From the NCBI GenBank assembly GCA_035550315.1, contig DASZPL010000044.1, positions 1-29,652 on the forward strand: a stretch of 29,652 nucleotides of DNA. The letters are read 5' to 3'. Shown here one piece after another: positions 21,402-29,189 of this stretch. The stretch is from DASZPL01 sp035550315 (GTDB lineage Bacteria; Actinomycetota; Actinomycetes; JAFAQI01). The position numbers were made by a program, and so were the translations under genes. Position 1 is the first letter of the stretch, and each line of letters opens with the position of its first letter. The notes beneath the pieces were generated by a model that ran no database searches, was not told the origin of the DNA, and worked only from the letters and a program-made list of their open reading frames with translations.

Positions 21402-21431
21402 GTGCACCTCCCGAACCGCCGGCCGCATTGA
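21402..21431 (+). CDS. Possible leaderless nine-codon leader peptide coupled to ctaG-like gene
   Basis: Reading from GTG 21402 gives MHLPNRRPH and a TGA stop at 21429-21431 that overlaps the TTG start of the next gene (21428-21430). Translation of this short frame could deliver ribosomes to a TTG start that has no ribosome binding site. Supported by promoter spacing and the stop/start overlap only. Confidence 0.4.
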   Translation: MHLPNRRPH

Positions 21432-22414
21432 ACTCACACACCGCGTTCACCGCCTGGCAGTTCGCGCCCCTCGTCTCCGCCGCCCTGTCGGCGCTGTTCG
21501 TGCTCTACCTGTACGGCGTGTGGCGGGTGCGCCGCGCCCATCCGACCCGGCCGTGGCCGTGGTTGCGCACGACCACTTTCGTGCTTGGTCTCGTCGTGGT
21601 GGCGATCGCCACGCAGAGCAGCATCGGCGTCTACGACGACGAGCGGTTCGCCACGCACATGGTGCAGCACCTGCTGCTGATCATGGTGGCGCCGCCGCTG
21701 CTGGTCGCCGGCCGCCCGATCATGCTGCTGCTGCACGCCTCCCGTAACCCGCTGCATCGCTGGGCCAAGGCGATGGTCCGGTCGCGCATCGTCACGGCTG
21801 TGACCTGCCCGCCGCTAGCGGCCGTGATCTACGCCGTGACCATCGTGGGCACCCACCTGACCGGGTTCATGAACGTCGTGCTCACCCACGAGTCCGTGCA
21901 CGAGCTCGAGCACGCCTGGTACCTGGTAGCCGGATACCTCTATTTCTTGCCGTTGCTCGGCTCGGAGCCGATCAAGTGGCGGATGTCGTTCCCCAGCCGG
22001 TTCCTGCTGCTGGCGCTGAGCATGCCGGTCGACACGTTCGTCGGGATCGTGCTGCTGCAGGCCAACCACGAGCTGTTCCCGGCGTACCGGACTCCCGGCC
22101 GCTCGCCCGGGCAGCTGGTCGACGACCTGCACCTCGGCGGCGGGATCATGTGGGCGGCCGGCGACGGCATCATGTTCATTCTCATCCTGTGCCTGTTCGT
22201 CGTCTTCCTTCGCGACCGCCGGGCGCACGGCAGCATGGGCGACTGGCTGGAGGGGGCGCGCTCACAGGTGCTGCGGGAGCACGCCACGTCGGCCGGCATC
22301 GAGGTGCCGACTGCGGCGTCGGCCCGCCGCGGCCAGACGATCGACGACGACGCCCACCTCGCGGCCTACAACGCCTATCTGGCGAAGCTCGGCCGCCGGC
22401 ACGAGACGGGTTAG
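21428..22414 (+). CDS. ctaG: CtaG-like cytochrome c oxidase assembly factor (caa3_CtaG family)
   Basis: 328 residues from TTG 21428. An in-frame stop at 21395-21397 leaves no other start before a Met deep in the protein. It is polytopic with about seven membrane helices, starting at FAPLVSAALSALFVLYLYGVW. Family landmarks are FATHMVQHLLLIMVAPPLLVAGRP, the ESVHELEHAWYLVAGYLYFLPLLG helix and a NHELFP ... GGGIMWAAGDG stretch. His-rich positions (HMVQH, HELEH) could bind copper. It helps insert copper into terminal oxidase. It ends 2 bases before the SCO1-like gene, so the pair works together. Confidence 0.9.
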   Translation: MNSHTAFTAWQFAPLVSAALSALFVLYLYGVWRVRRAHPTRPWPWLRTTTFVLGLVVVAIATQSSIGVYDDERFATHMVQHLLLIMVAPPLLVAGRPIMLLLHASRNPLHRWAKAMVRSRIVTAVTCPPLAAVIYAVTIVGTHLTGFMNVVLTHESVHELEHAWYLVAGYLYFLPLLGSEPIKWRMSFPSRFLLLALSMPVDTFVGIVLLQANHELFPAYRTPGRSPGQLVDDLHLGGGIMWAAGDGIMFILILCLFVVFLRDRRAHGSMGDWLEGARSQVLREHATSAGIEVPTAASARRGQTIDDDAHLAAYNAYLAKLGRRHETG

Positions 22415-22416
22415 GG

Positions 22417-23208
22417 ATGACGAGATTTCGAGGCAATCGCCGGGTCGCGCTGCTCGCGGCCGTGGCGGCAGGCGCGCTGGCCGCGCTGACCGCGTGCGGC
22501 GGCGGATCCGACCCGATCGCGCAGCCGAGCCACAACGTCGGCTTCGCGCTCGACAAGCCGCTGCCGGCCGCGATCCGCAACCTGCCGCTGACCAAGCCGG
22601 ACGGCACCACAACCACGCTCGCCGCCTACGCCGGCGAGCCGGTGCTGATTGCCGACTACCTGACGCTGTGCACCGACATTTGCCCGATGATCACCGCCAA
22701 CGTGGTCACCGCGGCGCGGGCGATCCGGGCGGATGGCTACGCCGGCAAGATCGCGCTGCTCGAGATCACCGTCGACCCGCACCGGGACACCGCGGCGCGG
22801 ATGCGGGCCTACCAACGGTTGTACGGCGGGCCGATGCCGGACTGGACGCTGCTGCGCGCGACCCCGGCGGACACCGCAAAGTTGTGGCAGTTCTTCGGGG
22901 TCGGCTACCAGCGCGTGAAAGAGGGCAACCCGCCGGACATCGACTGGCTCACTCACAAGCCGCTCACGTATGACATCGCGCACACTGACGCGGTGCTCTT
23001 CCTCGACGCCTCCGGCCACCTGCGGTTCGTCATCGACGGCAGCCCGAACGTCCAGGGCAAACAGCCGCCGGCACCGCTGACCCGGCTGCTGAGCCGCGAG
23101 GGGATCCGCAACCTGCGCCACCCGGACCAGGGCGTCAGCTGGACCGTCGGACAGGTCCTCGACGTGTTCAGCTGGCTCACCAACCACCGCCTGGCTGACC
23201 CCGCCTGA
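22417..23208 (+). CDS. SCO1/SenC-family copper chaperone lipoprotein
   Basis: 263 residues from ATG 22417, which has TTAGGG just upstream. Signal peptide with lipobox LTAC (Cys27). The thioredoxin-like domain has the copper ligands CTDIC (Cys85, Cys89) and His189 in IAHTDAVLFLDASG. SCO proteins deliver copper to the CuA site of cytochrome oxidase and keep its cysteines reduced. The upstream CtaG-like gene fits that job. The protein ends in a short extra segment (WTVGQVLDVFSWLTNH). Confidence 0.92.
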   Translation: MTRFRGNRRVALLAAVAAGALAALTACGGGSDPIAQPSHNVGFALDKPLPAAIRNLPLTKPDGTTTTLAAYAGEPVLIADYLTLCTDICPMITANVVTAARAIRADGYAGKIALLEITVDPHRDTAARMRAYQRLYGGPMPDWTLLRATPADTAKLWQFFGVGYQRVKEGNPPDIDWLTHKPLTYDIAHTDAVLFLDASGHLRFVIDGSPNVQGKQPPAPLTRLLSREGIRNLRHPDQGVSWTVGQVLDVFSWLTNHRLADPA

Positions 23209-23238
23209 GCGAAACGCTGGCGGCGTTCTCGGTCGCTT

Positions 23239-23256
23239 GCGTGCCTTCAAGCACGC
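23239..23256 (+). terminator. Weak stem-loop after the SCO1-like gene
   Basis: GCGTGC and GCACGC pair around a 6-base loop 30 bases past the stop. The stem is short and has no U-run, so a terminator role is only possible. The rest of the 168-base gap holds a CACAAT -10-like motif at 23340-23345 for the next gene. Confidence 0.25.
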
Positions 23257-23376
23257 GGCGCTCCCTGCGGCCTTGCCAGCCTTCCGCTCAACCGCGGTGG
23301 GGGAGGCAGATTCCGCTCGTCAACGGTGCGGGATCGGGGCACAATGTGGGTCCAGCCCCAGCAGAAAGTCGGTGAC

Positions 23377-24660
23377 ATGCGCACTGGTCGTGGCGCCGCC
23401 GTCGCGGGCGTCGTGACGCTTGCCGTCGTCGCGGCCGGCTGCTCGTCGTCGCAGCAGATCGGCAGCTCCGGCCACCCGAACCCGCCCGCCGCGCTCCACA
23501 TCGTCACCGCGAAGCACCACGCCCACCGGGTCGCGTTCGACAAGCCGCTGCGGGTGCACGTCCGGCACGGCGCCTTGACGGCCGTGACCGTCCGGGAAGC
23601 CGACGGCACCATCGTGCCGGGGGCATTCAACCCGCGGCACACCGCGTGGCGCAGCCGCACCACCTTCATCCCGCTGACCAAGATGGTCGCGACCGTCAAC
23701 TATCTGGACCTGGACCACAAGTCGGCTACCCGGCAGGTCCCGCTGCGGGCGACCGACGCCAAGACCCACCTGTCCGCGCTGTTGTCACCGGGCGCCGGCG
23801 ACACCGTCGGCGTCGGATCGCCGGTCGCGGTCTCGTTCAGCCGGCCGGTCCCCGACGCGATGCGCGCCGCCGTCGAGCGGCGGCTGTCGGTGCAGACCGC
23901 GCCGAAGGTCGTGGGGGCGTGGCACTGGATGAGCGACCAGAGCGTGCACTGGCGGCCACCGGCGTACTGGAAGACCGGGACGCACGTCACGATCTCCTCC
24001 GACCTGCAGGGCCTCAACTTCGGCGATGGCGTCTGGGGGGCGAACGGGCATCACAGCACCTCGTTCAAGGTCGGCGACGCCCACGTCAGCGAGGTCGACG
24101 TCGGCCAGCACGTGATGCGGGTCTACAACAACGGCACGCTGATCAAGACGTTCCCGGTCAGCGCGGGCCGCGACCAGTACCCGACGATGGGTGGCGTCCA
24201 CATCGCGATCGACAAGGCGCCGAAGGTGATCATGGACTCGGCCACCGTCGGCATCCCCAAGGGCAACCCGGACTACTACTACGAGACGGTCTACTGGGAC
24301 GTCCGGATCACCGATGGGGGAGCGTTCGTGCACGCCGCTCCGTGGTCGGTCTCCGACCAGGGCAACACCAACGTCTCGCACGGCTGCGTGAACTTGAGTA
24401 CGACGAATGCGGAGTGGTTCTACAACTGGTCGTTGCGCGGCGACATCATCGACGTCTACGACACCCCACGGCCGCCGAGCCCGACCGACCCGGGCACGGC
24501 CGACTGGAACATGTCGTGGAAGCAGTGGGTGGCCGGCGACGCCCTCCCGACGGCCGCGGCAAAGCGGCTGCACCCCCCGATGCCGCGCGACGGCGAGCCG
24601 GGCTTCGGGCCGGCGCCCAAGCACCAGCACCACACGCACCACCACGTGACCCACGCCTGA
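23377..24660 (+). CDS. L,D-transpeptidase lipoprotein (Ig-like domains plus YkuD)
   Basis: 427 residues from ATG 23377. This start puts the signal peptide at the N-terminus and has AGAAAG upstream; ATG 23344 is an alternative. The lipobox is VAAGC (Cys22). Two Ig-like domains follow (~45-235), the second with LSPGAGDTVGVGSPVAVSFSRPV. The YkuD domain begins near EVDVGQHVMRVYNNG and ends with the catalytic SHGCVNLS motif, Cys337. This is the layout of mycobacterial LdtMt2-like enzymes, which make 3-3 crosslinks in peptidoglycan. A C-terminal extension with WNMSWKQW is typical; it ends in a His-rich tail (HQHHTHHHVTHA), which is unusual and could bind metal. Confidence 0.94.
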   Translation: MRTGRGAAVAGVVTLAVVAAGCSSSQQIGSSGHPNPPAALHIVTAKHHAHRVAFDKPLRVHVRHGALTAVTVREADGTIVPGAFNPRHTAWRSRTTFIPLTKMVATVNYLDLDHKSATRQVPLRATDAKTHLSALLSPGAGDTVGVGSPVAVSFSRPVPDAMRAAVERRLSVQTAPKVVGAWHWMSDQSVHWRPPAYWKTGTHVTISSDLQGLNFGDGVWGANGHHSTSFKVGDAHVSEVDVGQHVMRVYNNGTLIKTFPVSAGRDQYPTMGGVHIAIDKAPKVIMDSATVGIPKGNPDYYYETVYWDVRITDGGAFVHAAPWSVSDQGNTNVSHGCVNLSTTNAEWFYNWSLRGDIIDVYDTPRPPSPTDPGTADWNMSWKQWVAGDALPTAAAKRLHPPMPRDGEPGFGPAPKHQHHTHHHVTHA

Positions 24661-24669
24661 GCGGCTGCG

Positions 24670-25245
24670 TCACCCCGGCATCGGCGCGGGCCGGTCGACC
24701 GGCATCGGTCCGCCCGGCGCGAGGATCCCGGTCACCGGCCGGTCGTGTGGCTCGACCGGCACCGTCGCCACCACCTCTTCGTCGAACACGACCGCGGTGA
24801 CCGGCACCCGGACGTCGGCCAGCGCGCGGTCGTAGAAGCCGCGCCCGCGGCCGAGCCGGTTGCCCGCGCGGTCGACCGCGAGCGCCGGCACGATGACCGC
24901 GTCGACGCCCTCGACGGCGCGCAGGCCGAGCCGTGGTCCCGTCGGCTCGAGCAGCCCGAAGCGGCCGGGCAGCACGCTGCTCGGCCCGGCGTACGCCGCC
25001 CAGTCGAGTGCGTCGGCCGTGACCACCGGCAGCAGCACCTCGACGCCCGCGTCGTGCAGCCCGTCGAGCAGCTCTCGCGTCGGCGGCTCGGTGCCGACCG
25101 ACAGGTACGCCGCGACCCGGCGCGTCGCCGACCAGGCGGCCACGCCGTGGCTCGCCAGCGCCCGGCCGGCCCGCTCCCGGTCGGCCGCCGGGCGGCTACC
25201 CCGCCGCGCCAGCACCGCTCGGCGCAGCTCCTCCTTCGGGGTCAC
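24670..25245 (-). CDS. 5-formyltetrahydrofolate cyclo-ligase
   Basis: 191 residues from GTG 25245. It converts 5-formyl-THF to 5,10-methenyl-THF using ATP. The N-terminal basic helix KEELRRAVLARRGSR and the active-site region ...VDAVIVPALAVDRAGNRLGRGRGFYDRAL (the GxGxGFYD motif) are clear, and EPTGP matches the substrate loop. It is divergent from galU with only 32 bases between starts, each with its own leaderless -10. The same divergent pair is found in mycobacteria. Confidence 0.93.
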   Translation of the reverse strand: MTPKEELRRAVLARRGSRPAADRERAGRALASHGVAAWSATRRVAAYLSVGTEPPTRELLDGLHDAGVEVLLPVVTADALDWAAYAGPSSVLPGRFGLLEPTGPRLGLRAVEGVDAVIVPALAVDRAGNRLGRGRGFYDRALADVRVPVTAVVFDEEVVATVPVEPHDRPVTGILAPGGPMPVDRPAPMPG

Positions 25246-25251
25246 GACGCC

Positions 25252-25257
25252 AGTGTC
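25252..25257 (-). promoter_or_regulatory. -10 element of leaderless cyclo-ligase gene
   Basis: Minus-strand GACACT (nAnnnT), six bases, then GTG at 25245. It is a weaker match than the divergent galU element. Confidence 0.4.
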
Positions 25258-25265
25258 TCGCTGCG

Positions 25266-25271
25266 TAGGGT
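25266..25271 (+). promoter_or_regulatory. -10 element of leaderless galU
   Basis: TAGGGT, six bases, then ATG 25278, with no ribosome binding site. Confidence 0.6.
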
Positions 25272-25277
25272 GGTGCC

Positions 25278-26213
25278 ATGGCGACGTCGGGCGGCCGGGT
25301 GCGCAAGGCGGTGATCCCGGTCGCCGGACTGGGCACGCGGTTCCTGCCGGCCACCAAGGCGATCCCGAAGGAGATGCTGCCGGTCGTCGACAAGCCGGCG
25401 ATCCAGTACATCGTCGCGGAAGCCGCCCGGGTGGGGCTCGACGACGTGCTGTTCGTCACCGGCCGCAACAAGGCGTCGCTCGAGGACCACTTCGACCGCA
25501 ACGTCGAGCTCGAGGACAAGCTCGAGGGCGACGACGGCAAGCGCGACCTGCTCGACCGGGTGCGCGACGCGACCGGGCTGGCGACCGTCCACTACGTCCG
25601 CCAAGGCGAGCCGCGCGGGCTCGGCCATGCCGTGATGTGCGGCGAGCAGCACGTCGGCAGCGAGGCGTTCGCGGTGCTGCTGGGCGACGACCTGATCGAC
25701 GAGCGCGACCACCTGCTCGACCGGATGCTCGACGTGCAGCAGCAACTCGGCGGCTGCGTCCTCGGGCTGCTCGAGGTGCCGCACGAGCAGATCGGGATGT
25801 ATGGCTGCGCGGCCGTGGAACCGACCGGCGACGACGACGTGGTCCGGGTCACCGGGCTGGTCGAAAAGCCGCCGCCAGACACCGCGCCCAGCGACCTCGC
25901 GCTGATCGGCCGCTACGTCCTGACGCCGGAAATCTTCGGCATCCTGCATGACACCCCGCTGGGCAGCGGCGGCGAGATCCAGCTGACCGACGGCATCAAG
26001 CAGCTGATCGATCGGCCCGGTGACGGCGGCCCGGTCCACGGCGTGGTGTTCCGTGGCCGGCGTTACGACACCGGTGACAAGGCCGACTACCTGAAGGCGA
26101 TCGTCCAGTTGGCATGCGACCGCGCGGACCTCGGGCCGGAGTTCCGCGAGTGGCTGCGCGAGTTCGTGGCGGAGCGGGTCGGCGTCGACGCCGACCCGCC
26201 GTTGCAGCCGTAG
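25278..26213 (+). CDS. galU: UTP-glucose-1-phosphate uridylyltransferase
   Basis: 311 residues from ATG 25278. The nucleotidyltransferase signature VIPVAGLGTRFLPATKAIPKEMLPVVDKPAIQ is at 11-42. GEPRGLGHAV, LLGDDLI and GLVEKP are further catalytic landmarks. It makes UDP-glucose for cell-wall and storage glycans. It begins the galU-moeA-moaC-mog-rimJ run; moeA starts 8 bases after its stop. Confidence 0.96.
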   Translation: MATSGGRVRKAVIPVAGLGTRFLPATKAIPKEMLPVVDKPAIQYIVAEAARVGLDDVLFVTGRNKASLEDHFDRNVELEDKLEGDDGKRDLLDRVRDATGLATVHYVRQGEPRGLGHAVMCGEQHVGSEAFAVLLGDDLIDERDHLLDRMLDVQQQLGGCVLGLLEVPHEQIGMYGCAAVEPTGDDDVVRVTGLVEKPPPDTAPSDLALIGRYVLTPEIFGILHDTPLGSGGEIQLTDGIKQLIDRPGDGGPVHGVVFRGRRYDTGDKADYLKAIVQLACDRADLGPEFREWLREFVAERVGVDADPPLQP

Positions 26214-26221
26214 GACCAGCT

Positions 26222-27457
26222 GTGGCGGACGGGTTGAAGTCGGTCGACGCGCACCTCGACGACATCCTCGCCGTCGTCGGGCCGCTCGGGTCGCTGACGC
26301 TGACCCTCGGCGACGCGCACGGCTGCGTGCTCGCCGAGACGGTCACGTCGACGTTCCCGTTGCCGCCGTTCGACAACTCGGCCATGGACGGGTACGCCGT
26401 CCGACAGGCGGACGTCGCCGCGGCGACCGACGACAACCCGGTCGTGTTGCCGGTGGTGGGCGACGTCGCTGCCGGCAGCACGACGCCGTACGCCGTGCAA
26501 CCGGGGCTGTGCGTGCGGATCATGACCGGCGCGCCGATGCCGCCCGGCGCCGACGCCGTCGTGCCGGTCGAGCAGACCGACGGCGGGCTCGCGCAGGTGG
26601 CGATCCACGTCGCGCCGCGGCCGGGTCAGCACGTCCGCAGGGCTGGGGAGGACGCGCCCGCCGGCAGCGACGTGCTCGCGGCCGGCACCCATCTCGGCGC
26701 CACCCAGATCGGGCTGCTCGCCGCCGTCGGCCGCGGGCGCGTGACGGTGCGGCCGCGGCCGCGGGTCGTCGTACTGTCCACCGGCAGCGAGCTGGTCGAA
26801 CCCGGGCAGCCGCTCGGCTTCGGCCAGATCCCCGACTCCAACAGCGCGCTGCTCACCGCGGCCGCGCAGGAGGCCGGGGCGATCCCGTTCCAGGTCGGCA
26901 TCGTCCCCGACGATCCGGGCGCGCTGGCCGACACGCTGGAAGACCAGCTGATCCGAGCCGACGCGGTCGTCACCAGCGGCGGAGTGAGCGTCGGCGCCTA
27001 CGACGTGGTCAAGGAGGTGCTGGCGCGCTCCGGCACCGTGCGGTTCGACCGGGTGGCGATGCAGCCCGGCATGCCGCAGGGCTTCGGCACCGTCGGCCCG
27101 GACCGTACGCCGTTCTTCGGGTTGCCGGGCAACCCGGTCAGCGCCTACGTGTCGTTCGAGGTCTTCGTCCGGCCAGCGCTGCGGCGGATGCTCGGCGTCG
27201 AGCCGATCGAGCGGCCGTCGGTGCGCGCCCGGTTGGGCGAGCCGGTGCGCTCGCCGGCGGGGAAGCGGTCGTTTTTGCGTGGCTGGCTGTCGGTGGAGGA
27301 CGGGGCGTATGCCGTGCGCCCGGTCGGCGGCCACGGATCGCATTTGATTGCGTCGCTGGCGGCGTCCAACGCGTTGATCGTCGTACCGGAGGACGTGACC
27401 GAGGTCGAGGTCGGCTCGACCGTGACGGTGATGATGCTGGAACGGCGGCAGCGGTGA
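26222..27457 (+). CDS. moeA: MoeA/gephyrin-like molybdopterin molybdenumtransferase, possible Glp-type division protein
   Basis: 411 residues from GTG 26222. The four MoeA domains are present: PLPPFDNSAMDGYAVR, GSTTPYAVQPGLCVRIMTGAPMPPGADAVV, the MoCF-binding fold STGSELVEPGQPLGFGQIPDSNS ... TSGGVSVGAYDVVKEVL, and FGLPGNPVSAYVSFEVFV followed by a C-terminal beta-barrel. MoeA inserts molybdate into adenylated molybdopterin. In corynebacteria a MoeA homolog in this same neighbourhood (Glp) works in cell division with a membrane receptor (GlpR, related to SepX). The truncated gene at the window end looks like that receptor. Adjacent moaC and mog argue for cofactor work too. It overlaps moaC by 4 bases. 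Confidence 0.92.
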   Translation: MADGLKSVDAHLDDILAVVGPLGSLTLTLGDAHGCVLAETVTSTFPLPPFDNSAMDGYAVRQADVAAATDDNPVVLPVVGDVAAGSTTPYAVQPGLCVRIMTGAPMPPGADAVVPVEQTDGGLAQVAIHVAPRPGQHVRRAGEDAPAGSDVLAAGTHLGATQIGLLAAVGRGRVTVRPRPRVVVLSTGSELVEPGQPLGFGQIPDSNSALLTAAAQEAGAIPFQVGIVPDDPGALADTLEDQLIRADAVVTSGGVSVGAYDVVKEVLARSGTVRFDRVAMQPGMPQGFGTVGPDRTPFFGLPGNPVSAYVSFEVFVRPALRRMLGVEPIERPSVRARLGEPVRSPAGKRSFLRGWLSVEDGAYAVRPVGGHGSHLIASLAASNALIVVPEDVTEVEVGSTVTVMMLERRQR

Positions 27458-27945
27458 CGGAAGCGCGCGAGCCGCGGGCGAAGCTCACCCACGTCGACGA
27501 GACCGGTGCGGCCCGGATGGTCGACGTGTCGGGCAAGCCGGTGACCGCGCGGACCGCGACCGCGACCGGCCGGGTGCGGGTCAGCGCGGAGGTGGTGCGG
27601 CTGCTGCGCGCCGGCGACATGCCGAAGGGCGACGCACTCGGGGTGGCGCGGGTCGCCGGGCTGATGGGCGCCAAGCGCACGCCCGACCTGATCCCGCTCT
27701 GCCACCCGATCGCGCTGCACGGCGTCACCGTCGACCTCGAGGTCGAGGACGACGCGGTGGCGATCACGGCGACGGCGCGCACCGCCGACCGCACCGGGGT
27801 GGAGATGGAGGCGCTGACCGCGGTCGCCGTCGCCGGGCTGGCGCTGATCGACATGGTCAAGGCGGTCGACCCCGCGGCCGTGATCACCGACGTGCAGCTG
27901 GTCGCCAAGAGCGGCGGCGTCCACGGCGACTGGCAGCGCCCATGA
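27454..27945 (+). CDS. moaC: Cyclic pyranopterin monophosphate synthase MoaC
   Basis: 163 residues from GTG 27454 (GTGA overlap with moeA). KLTHVDETGAARMVDVSGK begins the fold; MPKGDALGVARVAGLMGAKRTPDLIPLCHPI holds the conserved basic and His active-site residues, and DMVKAVD the conserved Lys/Asp. It converts the MoaA product to cPMP in molybdopterin synthesis. The moaA gene is not in the window. Confidence 0.95.
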   Translation: MTEAREPRAKLTHVDETGAARMVDVSGKPVTARTATATGRVRVSAEVVRLLRAGDMPKGDALGVARVAGLMGAKRTPDLIPLCHPIALHGVTVDLEVEDDAVAITATARTADRTGVEMEALTAVAVAGLALIDMVKAVDPAAVITDVQLVAKSGGVHGDWQRP

Positions 27946-28439
27946 CGGCCTCGACCGTGCCGGACGGCGCCCGGGCCAGCGTGGTCACGGTGTCGAACCG
28001 GTCGTACGCCGGCACCCGCGAGGACACCGCCGGGCCGTTGCTCGCCGACGGCCTGCGCGACCTCGGGTTCGCGGTCAGTGATGTCATCGTCGTGCCCGAC
28101 GAGGTCGACCGGATCCAGGCGGCGCTGCAGGCCGCCGTCGACCGGCGGGACGACCTGGTCGTGACGACCGGCGGCACCGGCTTCACGCCGCAGGACGTGA
28201 CGCCGGAGGCCACCCGGCCGCTGCTCGAGCGCGAGGCGCCGGGGCTCGCCGACGCCGTCCGCCAGCAGGGCCGCGACGCCGTGCCGACCGCGATCTTGTC
28301 GCGCGGCGTGGCGGGCATCGTCGGCGGGACGATCGTCGTCAACCTGCCCGGCTCGCCCGGCGGCGTGCGCGACGGAGTCGCCGCGCTCGCACCCGTCATC
28401 GGGCACGCCGTGGCCCAGCTGCGGGGCGGTGACCACTGA
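27942..28439 (+). CDS. mog: Molybdopterin adenylyltransferase (Mog/MoaB family)
   Basis: 165 residues from ATG 27942 (ATGA overlap). MoCF fold motifs are VTVSNRSYAGTREDTAGPLL, LVVTTGGTGFTPQDVTPEAT and VNLPGSPGGVRDG. It adenylates molybdopterin before MoeA inserts molybdate. It sits between moaC and the acetyltransferase gene, sharing one base with the latter (TGATG). Confidence 0.94.
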   Translation: MTASTVPDGARASVVTVSNRSYAGTREDTAGPLLADGLRDLGFAVSDVIVVPDEVDRIQAALQAAVDRRDDLVVTTGGTGFTPQDVTPEATRPLLEREAPGLADAVRQQGRDAVPTAILSRGVAGIVGGTIVVNLPGSPGGVRDGVAALAPVIGHAVAQLRGGDH

Positions 28440-29056
28440 TGGCGGCGCTCGGCTGGCCGGCCGTGCTGCGCGACGGTGACGTCACGCTGCGGCCGCTGCG
28501 GATGCGCGACCTGCCGGCCTGGGTGGACGCCCGGCGGCGCAACGTGGAGTGGCTGCGCCAGTGGGAGGCGACGCCGCCAACCGGGCCGGCGACGTTCGGC
28601 GCGTCGGCGTCGGTCTTCACCGCGATGACCCGGCGGCTGCGGCGCGAGGCCAGGCGCGGGCAGGCGCTGCCGTTCGTCGTCTGCGTCGACGGCGAGCTGG
28701 CGGGGCAGCTCAACGTCGTTGGGATCGTCCGGGGGTCGCTGGAGTCAGCCAGCATCGGCTACTGGGTCGACCAGCGGTACGCCGGGCGCGGCGTGATCCC
28801 GACCGCGGTTGCGCTGGCCGTCGACCATTGCTTCACGGCCGTCCGGCTGCACCGCATCGAGGTCAACATCCGCCCCGAGAACGCCGCCAGTCGCCGCGTC
28901 GTCGACAAGCTCGGCTTCCGGCCGGAGGGCGTCCGGGAACGCTACTTACATATCGGCGGCGAGTGGCGCGACCACCTGACCTTCGCCCTGGTTGCCGACG
29001 ACGTACCCGGGGGGTTGCTGCGCCGCTGGCACTCGACCCGCGACCTCTCCGTCTGA
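28439..29056 (+). CDS. rimJ: RimJ-like GNAT N-acetyltransferase
   Basis: 205 residues from ATG 28439. GNAT motifs: LRPLRMRDLPAWVDARRRNVEWLRQWE at the N-terminus, ASIGYWVDQRYAGRGVIPTAVAL (acetyl-CoA loop R/Q-x-x-G-x-G/A in RYAGRG) and IEVNIRPENAASRRVVDKLGFRPEG. It probably acetylates the N-terminus of a ribosomal or other protein. The same gene sits here in mycobacteria beside moeA. It is translationally coupled to mog. Confidence 0.93.
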   Translation: MAALGWPAVLRDGDVTLRPLRMRDLPAWVDARRRNVEWLRQWEATPPTGPATFGASASVFTAMTRRLRREARRGQALPFVVCVDGELAGQLNVVGIVRGSLESASIGYWVDQRYAGRGVIPTAVALAVDHCFTAVRLHRIEVNIRPENAASRRVVDKLGFRPEGVRERYLHIGGEWRDHLTFALVADDVPGGLLRRWHSTRDLSV

Positions 29057-29117
29057 CCGCGCCGTCACGGCGCCGCCACTGTCACCTACATTGCTGGCGA
29101 CACACCGAGGGGAATCC

Positions 29118-29189
29118 GTGCCAGGGGCGGGCTGGGTCATTACGTTCGTCCAAGATGGACGCCAACTGTCGGCGGGGGTGAGTGGATGA
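29118..29189 (+). CDS. Possible 23-residue peptide upstream of sepX-like gene
   Basis: GTG 29118 follows GAGGGGA (29107-29113) and the frame ends at TGA 29187-29189, overlapping the next start as ATGA. A TACATT -10-like motif is at 29087-29092. The product (MPGAGWVITFVQDGRQLSAGVSG) resembles nothing I recognise. It could be a coupled leader or a chance frame in the 129-base gap. Confidence 0.3.
   Translation: MPGAGWVITFVQDGRQLSAGVSG

Noticed and set aside
21446..21456. GTTCACCGCCT just inside ctaG
   Set aside because: Lies downstream of the proposed start with no adjoining second repeat; probably codon use (Phe-Thr).
26114..26221. Longer moeA frame with an Arg/Gly-rich N-terminus
   Set aside because: Would overlap the end of galU and is not part of the fold; GTG 26222 leaves a normal 8-base gap.
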